This document shows positions 34,086 to 42,687 of a stretch of 53,538 nt of DNA, piece by piece. The position numbers and the translations under genes are program-made. Under the pieces are notes generated by a model. That model was not told the origin of the DNA, searched no databases, and saw nothing but the letters and a program-made list of their open reading frames with translations. The stretch spans positions 1 to 53,538 of the forward strand of contig DIGF01000031.1 of NCBI GenBank assembly GCA_002419505.1, written 5' to 3'. Source of the stretch: Caryophanales bacterium UBA5729. Its GTDB lineage: Bacteria > Bacillota_I > Bacilli_A > Izemoplasmatales > Hujiaoplasmataceae. Within the stretch, counting starts at the first letter, position 1; every line of letters starts with the position of its first letter.

Positions 34086-36488
34086 TTAATTTCTATTTTG
34101 TGGCCAAAATTTTAATAACTCTTTTTTATAGATTGAGAAAATAATATAACTGCTCTCCATCAATAACAACAACAATAAGAAACTCGGCACTGTAAATTCA
34201 ACCAGTTTAAAGAATTCTCGCAAACCTGGTAGAGTAAAAGCGAAAATACTGATGGCCGCAGAACTTAAAATCAAGACCGTTTTTCTCGGGTTTAAAGGCG
34301 AACTTACATTCACTAAAACTAACCAATAAGCAAAGGTTGCAGCGATAATTCCCACACTTGAAATCTCGCGTGAATCAAGCAAATTAAACGCTGAAGAAAC
34401 CCAGAAAACTGCTAAAAGATTAGCGATAATTATCAAGGAACCAGGTAAAACATTCTTAAGAACATTTTTGATAAACACCCCTTCAAATCTGCGGTTATTC
34501 GGTTCTAAGGCAATAAAGAAGGATGGAATACCGATAATAAAGGTTTCAATAATCAACATTTGGACAGGTTCGAAAGGATAAATTCTCGTCGTGAATAACA
34601 AAATAAAAGTTAGTAAGATAGTATACAAAGTCTTAACCAAGTAAAGCACGGAAGCTTTCTCCATATTTGATACAATCTGTCTACCTTCTTTGACAACCCT
34701 TGGTAAAGCAGAAAAATCATCGGTTAACAAGACTAAATGCGAGATGTTTCTTGAAGCATCAGTACCGCTAGCCAATGAAACTGAGACATCAGCTTGTTTA
34801 AGGGCTAAAATATCATTAACCCCGTCACCAATCATACAAACTTTACGAGAGTTGTTTTGGAGATGTTGAATCAACAATTTCTTTTGATAAGGTTTAACTC
34901 GACCAAAAACATTATAATTCAAAGCGATCTTTTCTAAATCTTCATCTTTAACATCTTCTAAAGAAATAAATTTATGGGCATCTAAAACTGAAGCGCGTTT
35001 GGCAATCTCACTGACGGTTATAGCGTTATCTCCAGAAATGACTTTAACATTAACTTGAGCGCTGTTAAACTTCTGTATCGTACTAACTGCACTTTGACGA
35101 ATATTGTCATCAATAACTACAATTGCGATTGGTCTAACATCTCCAGCTATCTTCTCATCTTTTATTTTCGCTACTTGAGCAAACAATAATACCCGTTTAC
35201 CTTGTAAAGCATAGGCTTCAACTTGTTTTTTAATTTTTGCATACTTCGTCTTAAGCACCATTTCAGGGGCTCCTATAGCGAAAATCCCCTCTTTAAATTC
35301 GACCAAAGAATATTTGTTTTGCGAATCAAATTTTACGACCGATAATGGATTGTATTTTTTCTCGTTACCAAAATAATCATTCAATGCTTGAGCAGTTTGA
35401 TTTTTATCTCGAAGCACATTATTCATTGAAGCGATGATGCTTTTAATATTTGCATAATTGAAATCATCAATGTTAATAGGTGGATTATCAATCTTTTCAA
35501 ACTTTTCAACCTTCATTGTTCCATCGGTAATCGTACCGGTTTTATCTAAACAAAGCGTATCAACTCGAGCTAAGGTCTCAATTGAGTAAAGCTCTTGAAC
35601 TAAAGTTTTATGCTTCGCTAATTTGATAACTGAAGTCGCAAAAGTCATTGTCGTTAACAAAAACAAACCAGATGGAACCATCGCTATCATTGAACCAGCC
35701 ATTTTCACCAATGCCTCACGATAAAGCTCATCATTAGCGATAAAATCAGGTAAATAATCATAACTAGAGCGGCCATAAGCATTCAAAAATGTCATGATAC
35801 CTAAAGGAACGATAATAATCCCGATTAATTTCAACAACTTGCGCAAAGAGTTTAAAATAATCGATTTAGGTTTAGCTAACATCTTGACTTTCGACTGCAA
35901 GGATTCGATATAATTATCCTTACCAACTGCAGTAGCACGACAATAAGCTTCGCCATTAATCACAAATGAACCGCTTAGCAATTGACTCCCAGGATTTTTT
36001 ACAACTGAATGCGATTCTCCGGTAAGATTAGCTTCATTAACCGATAATACCCCATCTTCAATTACTGAATCAGTAATAACTTGTTTCCCAGAACTAAGGA
36101 AAAACACATCGTCAATAACTACTTCACTAACGGAAACCTCTAATTCAATACCCTCGCGAATCACCGTTACTTTAGACTCAGTTATTAATGACAAATTTTT
36201 GATAATCGAACGAGCTTTAAATTCTTGGAATATCCCAATTAAAGTATTAGCTAATGCAATTACTACGAACCACATGTTTTCATAACTTTTTATTGATAGC
36301 AACAAAATAGCAATTAAACTTAGGATTAAATTGAAATACGAAAAAAGATTACTGCTGATAATCTTCCAAGGACTTTTTAAATTTGATTTTACACTTATAT
36401 TTACCTGACCAGCATTTTTGCGTTCATTAACTTCTATAACGGAAAGCCCGAAAGGAATATATTCATTTTTTGTCGTTTTCTTTGCCAT
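34086..36488 (-). CDS. P-type cation-transporting ATPase
   Basis: 800 residues. Actuator motif LTGESHSV, phosphorylation site CLDKTGTITDG, nucleotide-binding domain with KGEGI-like region, hinge MIGDGVNDILALKQADVSVSLASGTDASR, and about ten membrane segments. M4 carries MVPSGLFLL where Ca2+ pumps have PEGL, the pattern of the CtpE/CaxP-like branch; cation (Ca2+ likely) is inference. No heavy-metal CPx motif. I start at MAKKTTKNEY, 6 nt after AAGGTG; two earlier starts overlap the ribosome-binding site. Confidence 0.92.
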   Translation of the reverse strand: MAKKTTKNEYIPFGLSVIEVNERKNAGQVNISVKSNLKSPWKIISSNLFSYFNLILSLIAILLLSIKSYENMWFVVIALANTLIGIFQEFKARSIIKNLSLITESKVTVIREGIELEVSVSEVVIDDVFFLSSGKQVITDSVIEDGVLSVNEANLTGESHSVVKNPGSQLLSGSFVINGEAYCRATAVGKDNYIESLQSKVKMLAKPKSIILNSLRKLLKLIGIIIVPLGIMTFLNAYGRSSYDYLPDFIANDELYREALVKMAGSMIAMVPSGLFLLTTMTFATSVIKLAKHKTLVQELYSIETLARVDTLCLDKTGTITDGTMKVEKFEKIDNPPINIDDFNYANIKSIIASMNNVLRDKNQTAQALNDYFGNEKKYNPLSVVKFDSQNKYSLVEFKEGIFAIGAPEMVLKTKYAKIKKQVEAYALQGKRVLLFAQVAKIKDEKIAGDVRPIAIVVIDDNIRQSAVSTIQKFNSAQVNVKVISGDNAITVSEIAKRASVLDAHKFISLEDVKDEDLEKIALNYNVFGRVKPYQKKLLIQHLQNNSRKVCMIGDGVNDILALKQADVSVSLASGTDASRNISHLVLLTDDFSALPRVVKEGRQIVSNMEKASVLYLVKTLYTILLTFILLFTTRIYPFEPVQMLIIETFIIGIPSFFIALEPNNRRFEGVFIKNVLKNVLPGSLIIIANLLAVFWVSSAFNLLDSREISSVGIIAATFAYWLVLVNVSSPLNPRKTVLILSSAAISIFAFTLPGLREFFKLVEFTVPSFLLLLLLMESSYIIFSIYKKELLKFWPQNRN

Positions 36489-36506
36489 TTGCATCACCTT
36501 AAAATA

Positions 36507-36535
36507 ATTATATCAAAATCCGCCTTTACTTACAA
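36507..36535 (-). promoter_or_regulatory. P-type ATPase promoter
   Basis: Minus strand TTGTAA (36,535-36,530), 17-bp spacer, TATAAT (36,512-36,507). Confidence 0.7.
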
Positions 36536-36548
36536 TCAAAGAAAAAAA

Positions 36549-36570
36549 GAACACTAAAAATTTAGTGTTC
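36549..36570 (-). terminator. terminator of the nucleoside kinase gene
   Basis: Stem GAACACTAAA / TTTAGTGTTC with a very short loop, followed on the minus strand by TCTTTTTTTC. Overlaps the last codons of the gene. Confidence 0.75.
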
Positions 36571-38184
36571 AAAGATACTTCCGCCGATAAATTCTCTCAA
36601 GAGTGAATTTTCAGGGACATACTCACTGTCTATACTGTTAAAATACTTCAAAAATTTCAACAAACGATTTGCTTGAATAAAATGATGACTACCTTTTTCA
36701 ATATGCTTTAAAGCCTCTTCTACATATTGTTTCATAACCGCAAATTCATATGTCAACTCTGAGTTAAAAATATAATCAGCATTTTCAATATGAGGATAGA
36801 TCCAACGATATTCGCCTCTTCTAACTGACGGCCACATATCAAGAGTCTCTTCAGGAGTAGTGTTACGGAATTGCAAATCCCTAACAATCCTTCTTAAAAG
36901 TCGTAAATCAGTTAAATTAATCGGGTTATTATAATCGATATTAATTTGAGTAAATGGCGAAATATAAACCTTAAACTTCTTATCATTTGCAATTTTCTTA
37001 GAGAGTTCGTTATTAAGTGCATGAATCCCTTCGATAATGATCGGTGTATCTTGAGATATCGAAAAAGATTTGCTCAATACCCTTTTCTTGATTTTAAAAT
37101 CATAATAAGGCAAAGTTACTTCTAAGCCATCAATTAAATCTTGCATGTTTTTATTAAACAACTCAATATCCAAAGATTCTAAATGTTCTAGGTCCGGTTT
37201 GCCAAATTCATCTAAAGGTGCTTTTTCTATCGGTAAATAATAATTATCAATCGAAATCATCAAAGGTTTTAACCCCTTATCTATCAAAGCTAATTCTAAC
37301 CTTTTTGAAAAGGTAGTTTTACCAGATGATGAAGGACCAGCAATTGCAATTAACCGCACATTCTTATGTTCTAATATCATCTTGGAAAGTTCGTCAAGCT
37401 GTTCGTTATGACGATTCTCGCATTTATTGATAAATTCTTGAATATCACAGTTTTCAATGCACTTATTCATTTTGTAAATCATATCGACGCCGAGGTTAAT
37501 AGCCCAGTTTTCCGCTTTATTTAAAACATTAAAAAACTTTGGCGAATCCGAAAACTCCGGAATATCACCCTTCTCTTCTCTTCTAGGATATTGCAAAAGA
37601 AAACCCGGACTCAAATAATGCATTTCAAAATCTTTTAAATAACCAGTAGAAGGAACCATATAGCCATACATATAGTTTTTATAATCTCCACACTTATAAA
37701 TATTAACGTCTTCATGACGATATTCTAAAGTGTTTACCTTATCCATATAGCCGAGTTCACTATAATATTTTTTCGCTTCTGGAATAGAAATTTGCTTTCT
37801 GGTAATATCTAAATCTTCATTAATGATTTTTTTCATTTCCTTAACGATTTCATTCATCATTTTTTCATTAATCTCATGATTTATTCCCCTGCCATACATC
37901 CCCATTGAAATGCTGTTAGAGAACTTAATTTGGATTTCAGGATAAATTCGATATGTAGCCATACAGATTAAAAATCGCATTGATGTAGCATAAATTCTTG
38001 TGGAATCATAAAAAGAATAATCCAAGAATTCAATTTCTGCATCCGAACTAACGCGATAAGACAGTTCACGCAAACGACTATTGACAAGCGCCGCATAATA
38101 GGTGCCTGGAAAATCTTTTACCAAATGTTTTAAATATATTGGTTTATCATATTCGAAAATTTGATTTTTCACTTTTAATTTCAT
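36562..38184 (-). CDS. TGS-domain nucleoside (uridine) kinase-like protein
   Basis: 540 residues. N-terminal TGS-like domain (about 1-60), a ThrRS-SAD-like second domain (about 60-215, with GINHEINEKMMNEI), then a uridine-kinase domain with Walker A IAGPSSSGKTTFSKRL (about 282-297), ISIDNYYLP, DFGKPDLEH-type loop and IIEGIHALN. This three-domain kinase family occurs in Firmicutes and some Mollicutes; uridine/cytidine phosphorylation is the likely reaction, and the tRNA-synthetase-like part is of unknown use. I start at MKLKVKNQIF after AAGGGG; the open frame extends 27 codons upstream with no better site. Confidence 0.88.
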   Translation of the reverse strand: MKLKVKNQIFEYDKPIYLKHLVKDFPGTYYAALVNSRLRELSYRVSSDAEIEFLDYSFYDSTRIYATSMRFLICMATYRIYPEIQIKFSNSISMGMYGRGINHEINEKMMNEIVKEMKKIINEDLDITRKQISIPEAKKYYSELGYMDKVNTLEYRHEDVNIYKCGDYKNYMYGYMVPSTGYLKDFEMHYLSPGFLLQYPRREEKGDIPEFSDSPKFFNVLNKAENWAINLGVDMIYKMNKCIENCDIQEFINKCENRHNEQLDELSKMILEHKNVRLIAIAGPSSSGKTTFSKRLELALIDKGLKPLMISIDNYYLPIEKAPLDEFGKPDLEHLESLDIELFNKNMQDLIDGLEVTLPYYDFKIKKRVLSKSFSISQDTPIIIEGIHALNNELSKKIANDKKFKVYISPFTQINIDYNNPINLTDLRLLRRIVRDLQFRNTTPEETLDMWPSVRRGEYRWIYPHIENADYIFNSELTYEFAVMKQYVEEALKHIEKGSHHFIQANRLLKFLKYFNSIDSEYVPENSLLREFIGGSIFEH

Positions 38185-38320
38185 AATAATACCCCTTAAA
38201 TTTTTAGAGTGTATTACTATTTTACTACTTTTTCTAATATTTTCAAGAATAAACAACTTTTTCAATAATTGTATTAAAAATAATTATTCTTTGCTATAAT
38301 AAAGATAAATTAAAAATGAG

Positions 38321-39124
38321 GTGATAACTATAGCTGAATTTTTTACCACTATTGGTATGGATCAACAACCAACAGAATATTTTTTTGGCATCTATCACTT
38401 AATCTATTTTCTAGGTTTCGTTATCGCTTTTGTTCTATTGTTTTATTTTTTATCAAAAGCAAATAAAAAAGTGCAAAAACGCTTTATTACTATTGCTTTA
38501 ATCAGCATACTATTTCTTAAGTATATCGTTGAAGCGATTTTTATTTATGAATATTATTTTGTTCCTGAACCTTATTCAAACTATCCTCATCCTTTTTGGG
38601 ATGTTAACACTTTTTTTTCCTTTCAACTTTGCGGTGTAATGAACATTCTCCTGCCAATAGTAATTTGGTTTAATATTAAAAAATTGAAATTTTTCGTCTA
38701 TCTTACTTCTATTCTTGGTGGCTTATCAGTAATATTTTATCCGGTAACAGTTCTTTATGGTGAGCCTTTTATCTTTACCTTACCAATGGTTAGAAGCATT
38801 GTCGTTCATTTCTTTTTAGTTTTTATTCCGTTATTTTTAATTAACCAAGGCGAGATAAAAATAAAAAGCCGCTTATGGCCTGAACTAGCGATCGGCATAA
38901 TTTCCGTTGCCATCTGGGCAATGTTTGGCAATTTGGTTATCGACAAAAGTGCTAATAACATGTATTTAATGAGAAATCCTTTTTATCAAGGCCCAATTCC
39001 GATTATCAATAGTCTTGGTAACGGATGGCATGTATTGTTTCTAGCTGTCGCTGTTACAATTGGCTATATGATGGTTTACCATCTTGCTAAACTTTTTTCA
39101 AGAACTATTGTTATTCCTACTTAA
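38321..39124 (+). CDS. YwaF-type (TIGR02206) integral membrane protein
   Basis: About 265 residues, seven hydrophobic segments, with the family features of an N-terminal EFF..., FGIYHL, the central FQLCGVMNILLPI and the C-terminal NSLGNGWHVLFL. Function unknown in all members. The start is unclear: the only standard codon near the front is GTG 38,321, which lies inside the GAGGTG Shine-Dalgarno. An ATA at 38,330, 6-9 nt downstream, would give the family-like start M-AEFF; ATG 38,360 cuts the first segment. Promoter: extended -10 TGCTATAAT at 38,292-38,300. Confidence 0.8.
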   Translation: MITIAEFFTTIGMDQQPTEYFFGIYHLIYFLGFVIAFVLLFYFLSKANKKVQKRFITIALISILFLKYIVEAIFIYEYYFVPEPYSNYPHPFWDVNTFFSFQLCGVMNILLPIVIWFNIKKLKFFVYLTSILGGLSVIFYPVTVLYGEPFIFTLPMVRSIVVHFFLVFIPLFLINQGEIKIKSRLWPELAIGIISVAIWAMFGNLVIDKSANNMYLMRNPFYQGPIPIINSLGNGWHVLFLAVAVTIGYMMVYHLAKLFSRTIVIPT

Positions 39125-39140
39125 TAAATAAATTATAAAA

Positions 39141-39168
39141 AAAATCTGAGAAATCAATCTCAGATTTT
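39141..39168. terminator. bidirectional terminator
   Basis: 10-bp stem AAAATCTGAG / CTCAGATTTT with an 8-nt loop between the convergent YwaF-type gene and the anti-sigma gene. Confidence 0.8.
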
Positions 39169-39953
39169 TAATTGCTATAAAGTTCAAATAATTGATAAAG
39201 CTCTAAACCTAGTAAATACTCAAAGTAAACTTGATTCTGAGAACTGCTATTTTCAAAATAGATCTCAATTATCAAACTAAATTTTACTTCTGATATTTCA
39301 TAATTACTGGCTATTTCCAAATAAGTGGTAGGCAGGTTGTTTACGTCACTATTTGGCAAAGTGTCAACTTCGTCTTCATTACCAATAATAGCTTCAGGAG
39401 CTGATATTTGCGAATTTCTAAAATTGATTTCTTGACTTGTGATAATTGGAATTAAGAGTGTCTTGACATTTTGATTATCAAAGGTGAAAAGATTGGTTAA
39501 TTTCTCTTGTTTTTGCTCTTCTAAACCTTTTACCCCAATAAGGACATATAAATTGTCATTGACCGTGAGATCATGTTCCTGACTGTATAGGTAAATATCA
39601 TCAATTACGTGATTAATCTTTTTGAATCGATAGTTAATTTCATCAACTAAAGCCATCCCATCTTCATTCTTTCCTTCAATGGATATAACGCGGTTGAATA
39701 TATTTAATTTAACTTCTAATTCTGGATTAATTTCGAATCTTAAAACTGTAGTTGGATTCAGATTTAAAATAATCAAGCCAAAAAGGATTAAAACCATAAT
39801 TAACGAAGTTATGAGTCTTACGAAAATCAATCTATTAAAACTAACTCTTGTCTTGGTTGGAAGATAATCAGAAACGTCTATTTCATTAACGCGATTGTTA
39901 ATTTCAATTTTCGCATTCTCTTTTAAATACGTATTAAATTCTCTAATATTCAT
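39168..39953 (-). CDS. RsgI-like transmembrane anti-sigma factor
   Basis: 261 residues: cytosolic N-terminus (about 1-42), one membrane segment (about 43-64) and an external domain of about 195 residues. The first external stretch RFEINPELEVKLNIFNRVIS followed by GKNEDG matches the RsgI periplasmic domain (usually NPS-x-E-L-x-x-N-x-x-x-x-V). It keeps the Asn-Pro (76-77) at which RsgI proteins cleave themselves. The start overlaps the end of the sigma gene, so they are co-translated. Likely holds the sigma factor at the membrane until an external signal. Confidence 0.75.
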   Translation of the reverse strand: MNIREFNTYLKENAKIEINNRVNEIDVSDYLPTKTRVSFNRLIFVRLITSLIMVLILFGLIILNLNPTTVLRFEINPELEVKLNIFNRVISIEGKNEDGMALVDEINYRFKKINHVIDDIYLYSQEHDLTVNDNLYVLIGVKGLEEQKQEKLTNLFTFDNQNVKTLLIPIITSQEINFRNSQISAPEAIIGNEDEVDTLPNSDVNNLPTTYLEIASNYEISEVKFSLIIEIYFENSSSQNQVYFEYLLGLELYQLFELYSN

Positions 39954-40473
39954 AATTATCTCCTTTCAGTCTTTCTTGCATTTTTTTTATGCTTCTAGAA
40001 TACATCCAAGTAACTGTACCTAAGGGTTTATCTACTATCATGGCGATTTCCTTATGAGTTAAACCTTCTAAAACATGTAAGAGAAAGATATTTTTTTCAA
40101 GGTTATCTAAAACCTGAAGGGCCTTGGTAATGGCTTCTTTAGCTTCGGCTTTAAACTCTACTTGATCGATAATGGAATAGTTATCGAAATCATCAATCTT
40201 CACAATCTTCTTCCGACGATTATATTCATTTATAGCTAAATTTCTAGCTATAGTTATTAAGTAAGACAAGAGATTCTTTGTCTGATAAACTTCAAGTTTT
40301 TTAAGCAATTGAAGGTAAGTGTCTTGAACGATGTCTTCAGCTAAGTCACGATCCTTAACGATTGGTAATACAACAAAAAACAATTGTCGATGCGTGTTTT
40401 CATAGATAGCATCAAATGCCTTTTCATCACCGTTTTTTAATTGTTTGACTAGCAGTTCTAAATTAACATTCAA
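39943..40473 (-). CDS. ECF-type RNA polymerase sigma factor
   Basis: 176 residues. Region 2: FDAIYENTHRQLFFVV with DLAEDIVQDTYLQLLK and the DNA-contacting LSYLITIARNLAINEYNRRKK; region 4: LDNLEKNIFLLHVLEGLTHKEIAMIVDKPLGTVTWMYSRSIKKM (HTH). Start is TTG at 40,473, 7 nt after AGAGGTG. Overlaps the anti-sigma gene by 11 nt. Without region 1 or 3 it is an ECF member, unlike SigI, the usual partner of RsgI. Confidence 0.92.
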   Translation of the reverse strand: MNVNLELLVKQLKNGDEKAFDAIYENTHRQLFFVVLPIVKDRDLAEDIVQDTYLQLLKKLEVYQTKNLLSYLITIARNLAINEYNRRKKIVKIDDFDNYSIIDQVEFKAEAKEAITKALQVLDNLEKNIFLLHVLEGLTHKEIAMIVDKPLGTVTWMYSRSIKKMQERLKGDNYEY

Positions 40474-40568
40474 TGTGCTTCACCTCTAGAGATATTTTAT
40501 CACATTGAATATGTTTTTGGTACTTACATTAATATAAACAAATGCATCGGTCATTTTGTTGGTAAAAA

Positions 40569-40600
40569 AAAGCAAAACTACGAATTAATAGTTTTGCTTT
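40569..40600 (-). terminator. terminator of the six-gene operon
   Basis: 12-bp stem AAAGCAAAACTA / TAGTTTTGCTTT with an 8-nt loop; followed on the minus strand by a run of T. Overlaps the end of the DUF2188 gene. Confidence 0.85.
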
Positions 40601-41274
40601 CTTATTCTTCCATCACGTTTGTGAATAACAATCGTCGTATCTTGATTTAAAGCTTTTATGGTAGCCCAAGCAATGGCTTCTTGCTGGGTTTCAATTACTC
40701 TTAGGATTTTATCAGAACCTTCACGCTTAATATACCACTTATTATCATCTTTTCGATAAAGAACATGATATTTACCTAGAACAGGTTTTGGTTCTACAGG
40801 GGTCTTAGCTATCGAATCTTCTTCATCAACAATTGGCTTTTCCAGTTCTTTTAACTCTTCAACGCTTAATTCTTCAGGAATGTCAATATCACCAACCATG
40901 ACTTCATCCACAGAAATGTCTTCACTAGTTCTTTCAATCGGTTCTTCCTCGATAGAATCATCAGTTTCCTCAACTAAAAACGTCTCGGATTCGGATAAAT
41001 CAACGATATTTTCTTTCTGAACAGTTTCAATTTGTTCTTCAACTGGCATAGCTTCTTCAAATTCAGTTTTCTCAACCTCAACATTTTGTTCAGGCTCCAA
41101 ATCGTCTTTTTCTAAAGGTTCTTCCTCTCGAATTAGGTTTTCTACCTCCAAATTTTCAGGTTTATTGCGGTTTTTTGGAACAAAGAAAATAAAATATACA
41201 GCTATTATTACTACTATGACCACAACGAAAATAATGATAGTCGTCATATAAGGTTCTAAACTTGATAAAAACAT
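40585..41274 (-). CDS. membrane-anchored acidic protein with C-terminal DUF2188-like domain
   Basis: 229 residues: one N-terminal membrane segment (about 8-31), then about 120 residues very rich in Glu/Asp (about 38-155), then a compact C-terminal domain beginning at KYHVLYRKDDNKWYIKREG and ending IVIHKRDGRIRKQNY, the DUF2188 pattern. The acidic linker may act as a spacer between membrane and domain. Start ATG follows AGGAGG. Last gene of a minus-strand operon. Function unknown. Confidence 0.78.
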   Translation of the reverse strand: MFLSSLEPYMTTIIIFVVVIVVIIAVYFIFFVPKNRNKPENLEVENLIREEEPLEKDDLEPEQNVEVEKTEFEEAMPVEEQIETVQKENIVDLSESETFLVEETDDSIEEEPIERTSEDISVDEVMVGDIDIPEELSVEELKELEKPIVDEEDSIAKTPVEPKPVLGKYHVLYRKDDNKWYIKREGSDKILRVIETQQEAIAWATIKALNQDTTIVIHKRDGRIRKQNY

Positions 41275-41287
41275 CTCCTACCTCCTA

Positions 41288-42151
41288 TTAAAATAATTTT
41301 AATTGTATATATGCGTCATTGCGATAAAGATTTATGATATCTTTCATTGCGTATTTTAAGTCTCGTTTTTTACTATTAAAAACTAAAATCTTTTTCAACT
41401 CTCCTAAATTGTCACTTTCCCAACTATACTTTAACCCATATTTATCAAAGTAATAATTTTTAAGTTCTGGTTTCTCTTTCTCTATTATATCATAAAAGTT
41501 TTTTAATTTAAAACTGTCAAAATATAAAGTAAAACTTGGGTAGATAAATTTAATATTTAAACTTTGTGCTTTATCAATGATTTTCGCTAAATCCTCCAAG
41601 TTATCATTAATCTTAGGAATCAAAGGTTTATAAATAATTCCTACATTGATGTTAGCGTCTGCCAATTTTTGAATCATTTTAGTTGCTTTTTCCAAACTTG
41701 TGTTTTCACCGAAGATATTTAAAATCGGTGATGAAAAAGTTGAAATCGGGATTGCTATCAACAAAGGAAGTTCTTTAGAAAATTCAACCAAACGCTCAAT
41801 GTCATCGATAATTTTGTCCGAGTTAGTTTCTAAAAACAAACCTAAGCGAAATTTTTTAAGCTCTTCTATAATAAAACCTATTGAATCGCTAGTACTATAT
41901 AAATCAGGATTTTGAAATATACCAATTATTCGTCCAGGCTCAAGGTTAGCAATCTCTGTTTTAAAAATTTCATATTTAAATTGATTAAGACCGACCATTT
42001 CATCTTTAAAGACTGCGAGTTCATCAACTGAGCTAGAAAAATACTTAAAAGTTTGATGAGAACCATCACAAAAATTCGCGAAATAATCGACACCAAAGAA
42101 TTTGTTTTTATTTCGATTGACAGTCAAAACTTTAAAATTGAACTGATCCAT
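41288..42151 (-). CDS. radical-SAM (SPL-like) fold protein lacking the cluster cysteines
   Basis: 287 residues. The order of motifs follows spore photoproduct lyase-like radical SAM proteins (COG1533): GVDYFANFCDGSHQTFKYF at 20-38 where the family has G-F-D-Y-x-x-N-P-Y-x-G-C-x-H-x-C-x-Y-C; IGIFQNPDLYSTSD for the usual G-x-x-T-D-P-Y-Q-P-x-E; PISTFSSPI; and YKPLIPKINDNLEDL for the P-I-I-P-x-I-N-D motif. The three cysteines are Ser31, Phe35 and Phe38, so no 4Fe-4S cluster can form. The frame is otherwise intact. Probably a non-catalytic or repurposed TIM-barrel protein. Co-transcribed with a membrane protein upstream and the DUF2188 protein downstream. Confidence 0.65.
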   Translation of the reverse strand: MDQFNFKVLTVNRNKNKFFGVDYFANFCDGSHQTFKYFSSSVDELAVFKDEMVGLNQFKYEIFKTEIANLEPGRIIGIFQNPDLYSTSDSIGFIIEELKKFRLGLFLETNSDKIIDDIERLVEFSKELPLLIAIPISTFSSPILNIFGENTSLEKATKMIQKLADANINVGIIYKPLIPKINDNLEDLAKIIDKAQSLNIKFIYPSFTLYFDSFKLKNFYDIIEKEKPELKNYYFDKYGLKYSWESDNLGELKKILVFNSKKRDLKYAMKDIINLYRNDAYIQLKLF

Positions 42152-42161
42152 GAACCATACC

Positions 42162-42674
42162 TTAGAAACGCCAAAGAATTACCATCATTGTCAGAAAAAT
42201 AATAATTTGCCAATAATTGCACATCGAAAATGATTTCTTGCGATTTTTCTCTGCAGTTTCTAATCCTTTCAATAAACTTTTCGTCTGCCTAAAACTAGAC
42301 TCGTAAAATTTAATAATGAATGGGTATTTTTTATTATAACTATATTTTACATCATTTTGTTCATTTGTGATAAGAAAATAACGTATTTTATGATAATTTT
42401 TATAATTAATATTTAACAGCCAATAATATCTTATTCTTTTTTTAAATAATATTGCTGAAACAATCATGTAAATTAAAATGAGTACAAGAATGCTGATACT
42501 AAAATATATGTTATAAGCCTCATCAGCGTAAAGAATTAAAACGATAACTATCCCAAGGATTAAAAACGAACTAATCAACTCATTGTATACATGATATTTA
42601 AAGATGCTATTAATAACTAGATATAAAAATATCGCTGATATTATGACTTTAATAATAAAGTTAAAATCAAACAT
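42162..42674 (-). CDS. hypothetical membrane protein
   Basis: 170 residues: three membrane segments in the first half (about 3-24, 32-54, 56-77), a basic, tyrosine-rich soluble stretch (about 78-150) and a C-terminal membrane segment (152-170). No motif recognised. Strong ribosome-binding site AGAGGAGG. Gaps of 10-13 bp to both neighbours place it in the six-gene operon, next to the cysteine-less radical-SAM-like protein. Confidence 0.75.
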   Translation of the reverse strand: MFDFNFIIKVIISAIFLYLVINSIFKYHVYNELISSFLILGIVIVLILYADEAYNIYFSISILVLILIYMIVSAILFKKRIRYYWLLNINYKNYHKIRYFLITNEQNDVKYSYNKKYPFIIKFYESSFRQTKSLLKGLETAEKNRKKSFSMCNYWQIIIFLTMMVILWRF

Positions 42675-42687
42675 GTAATTCCTCCTC

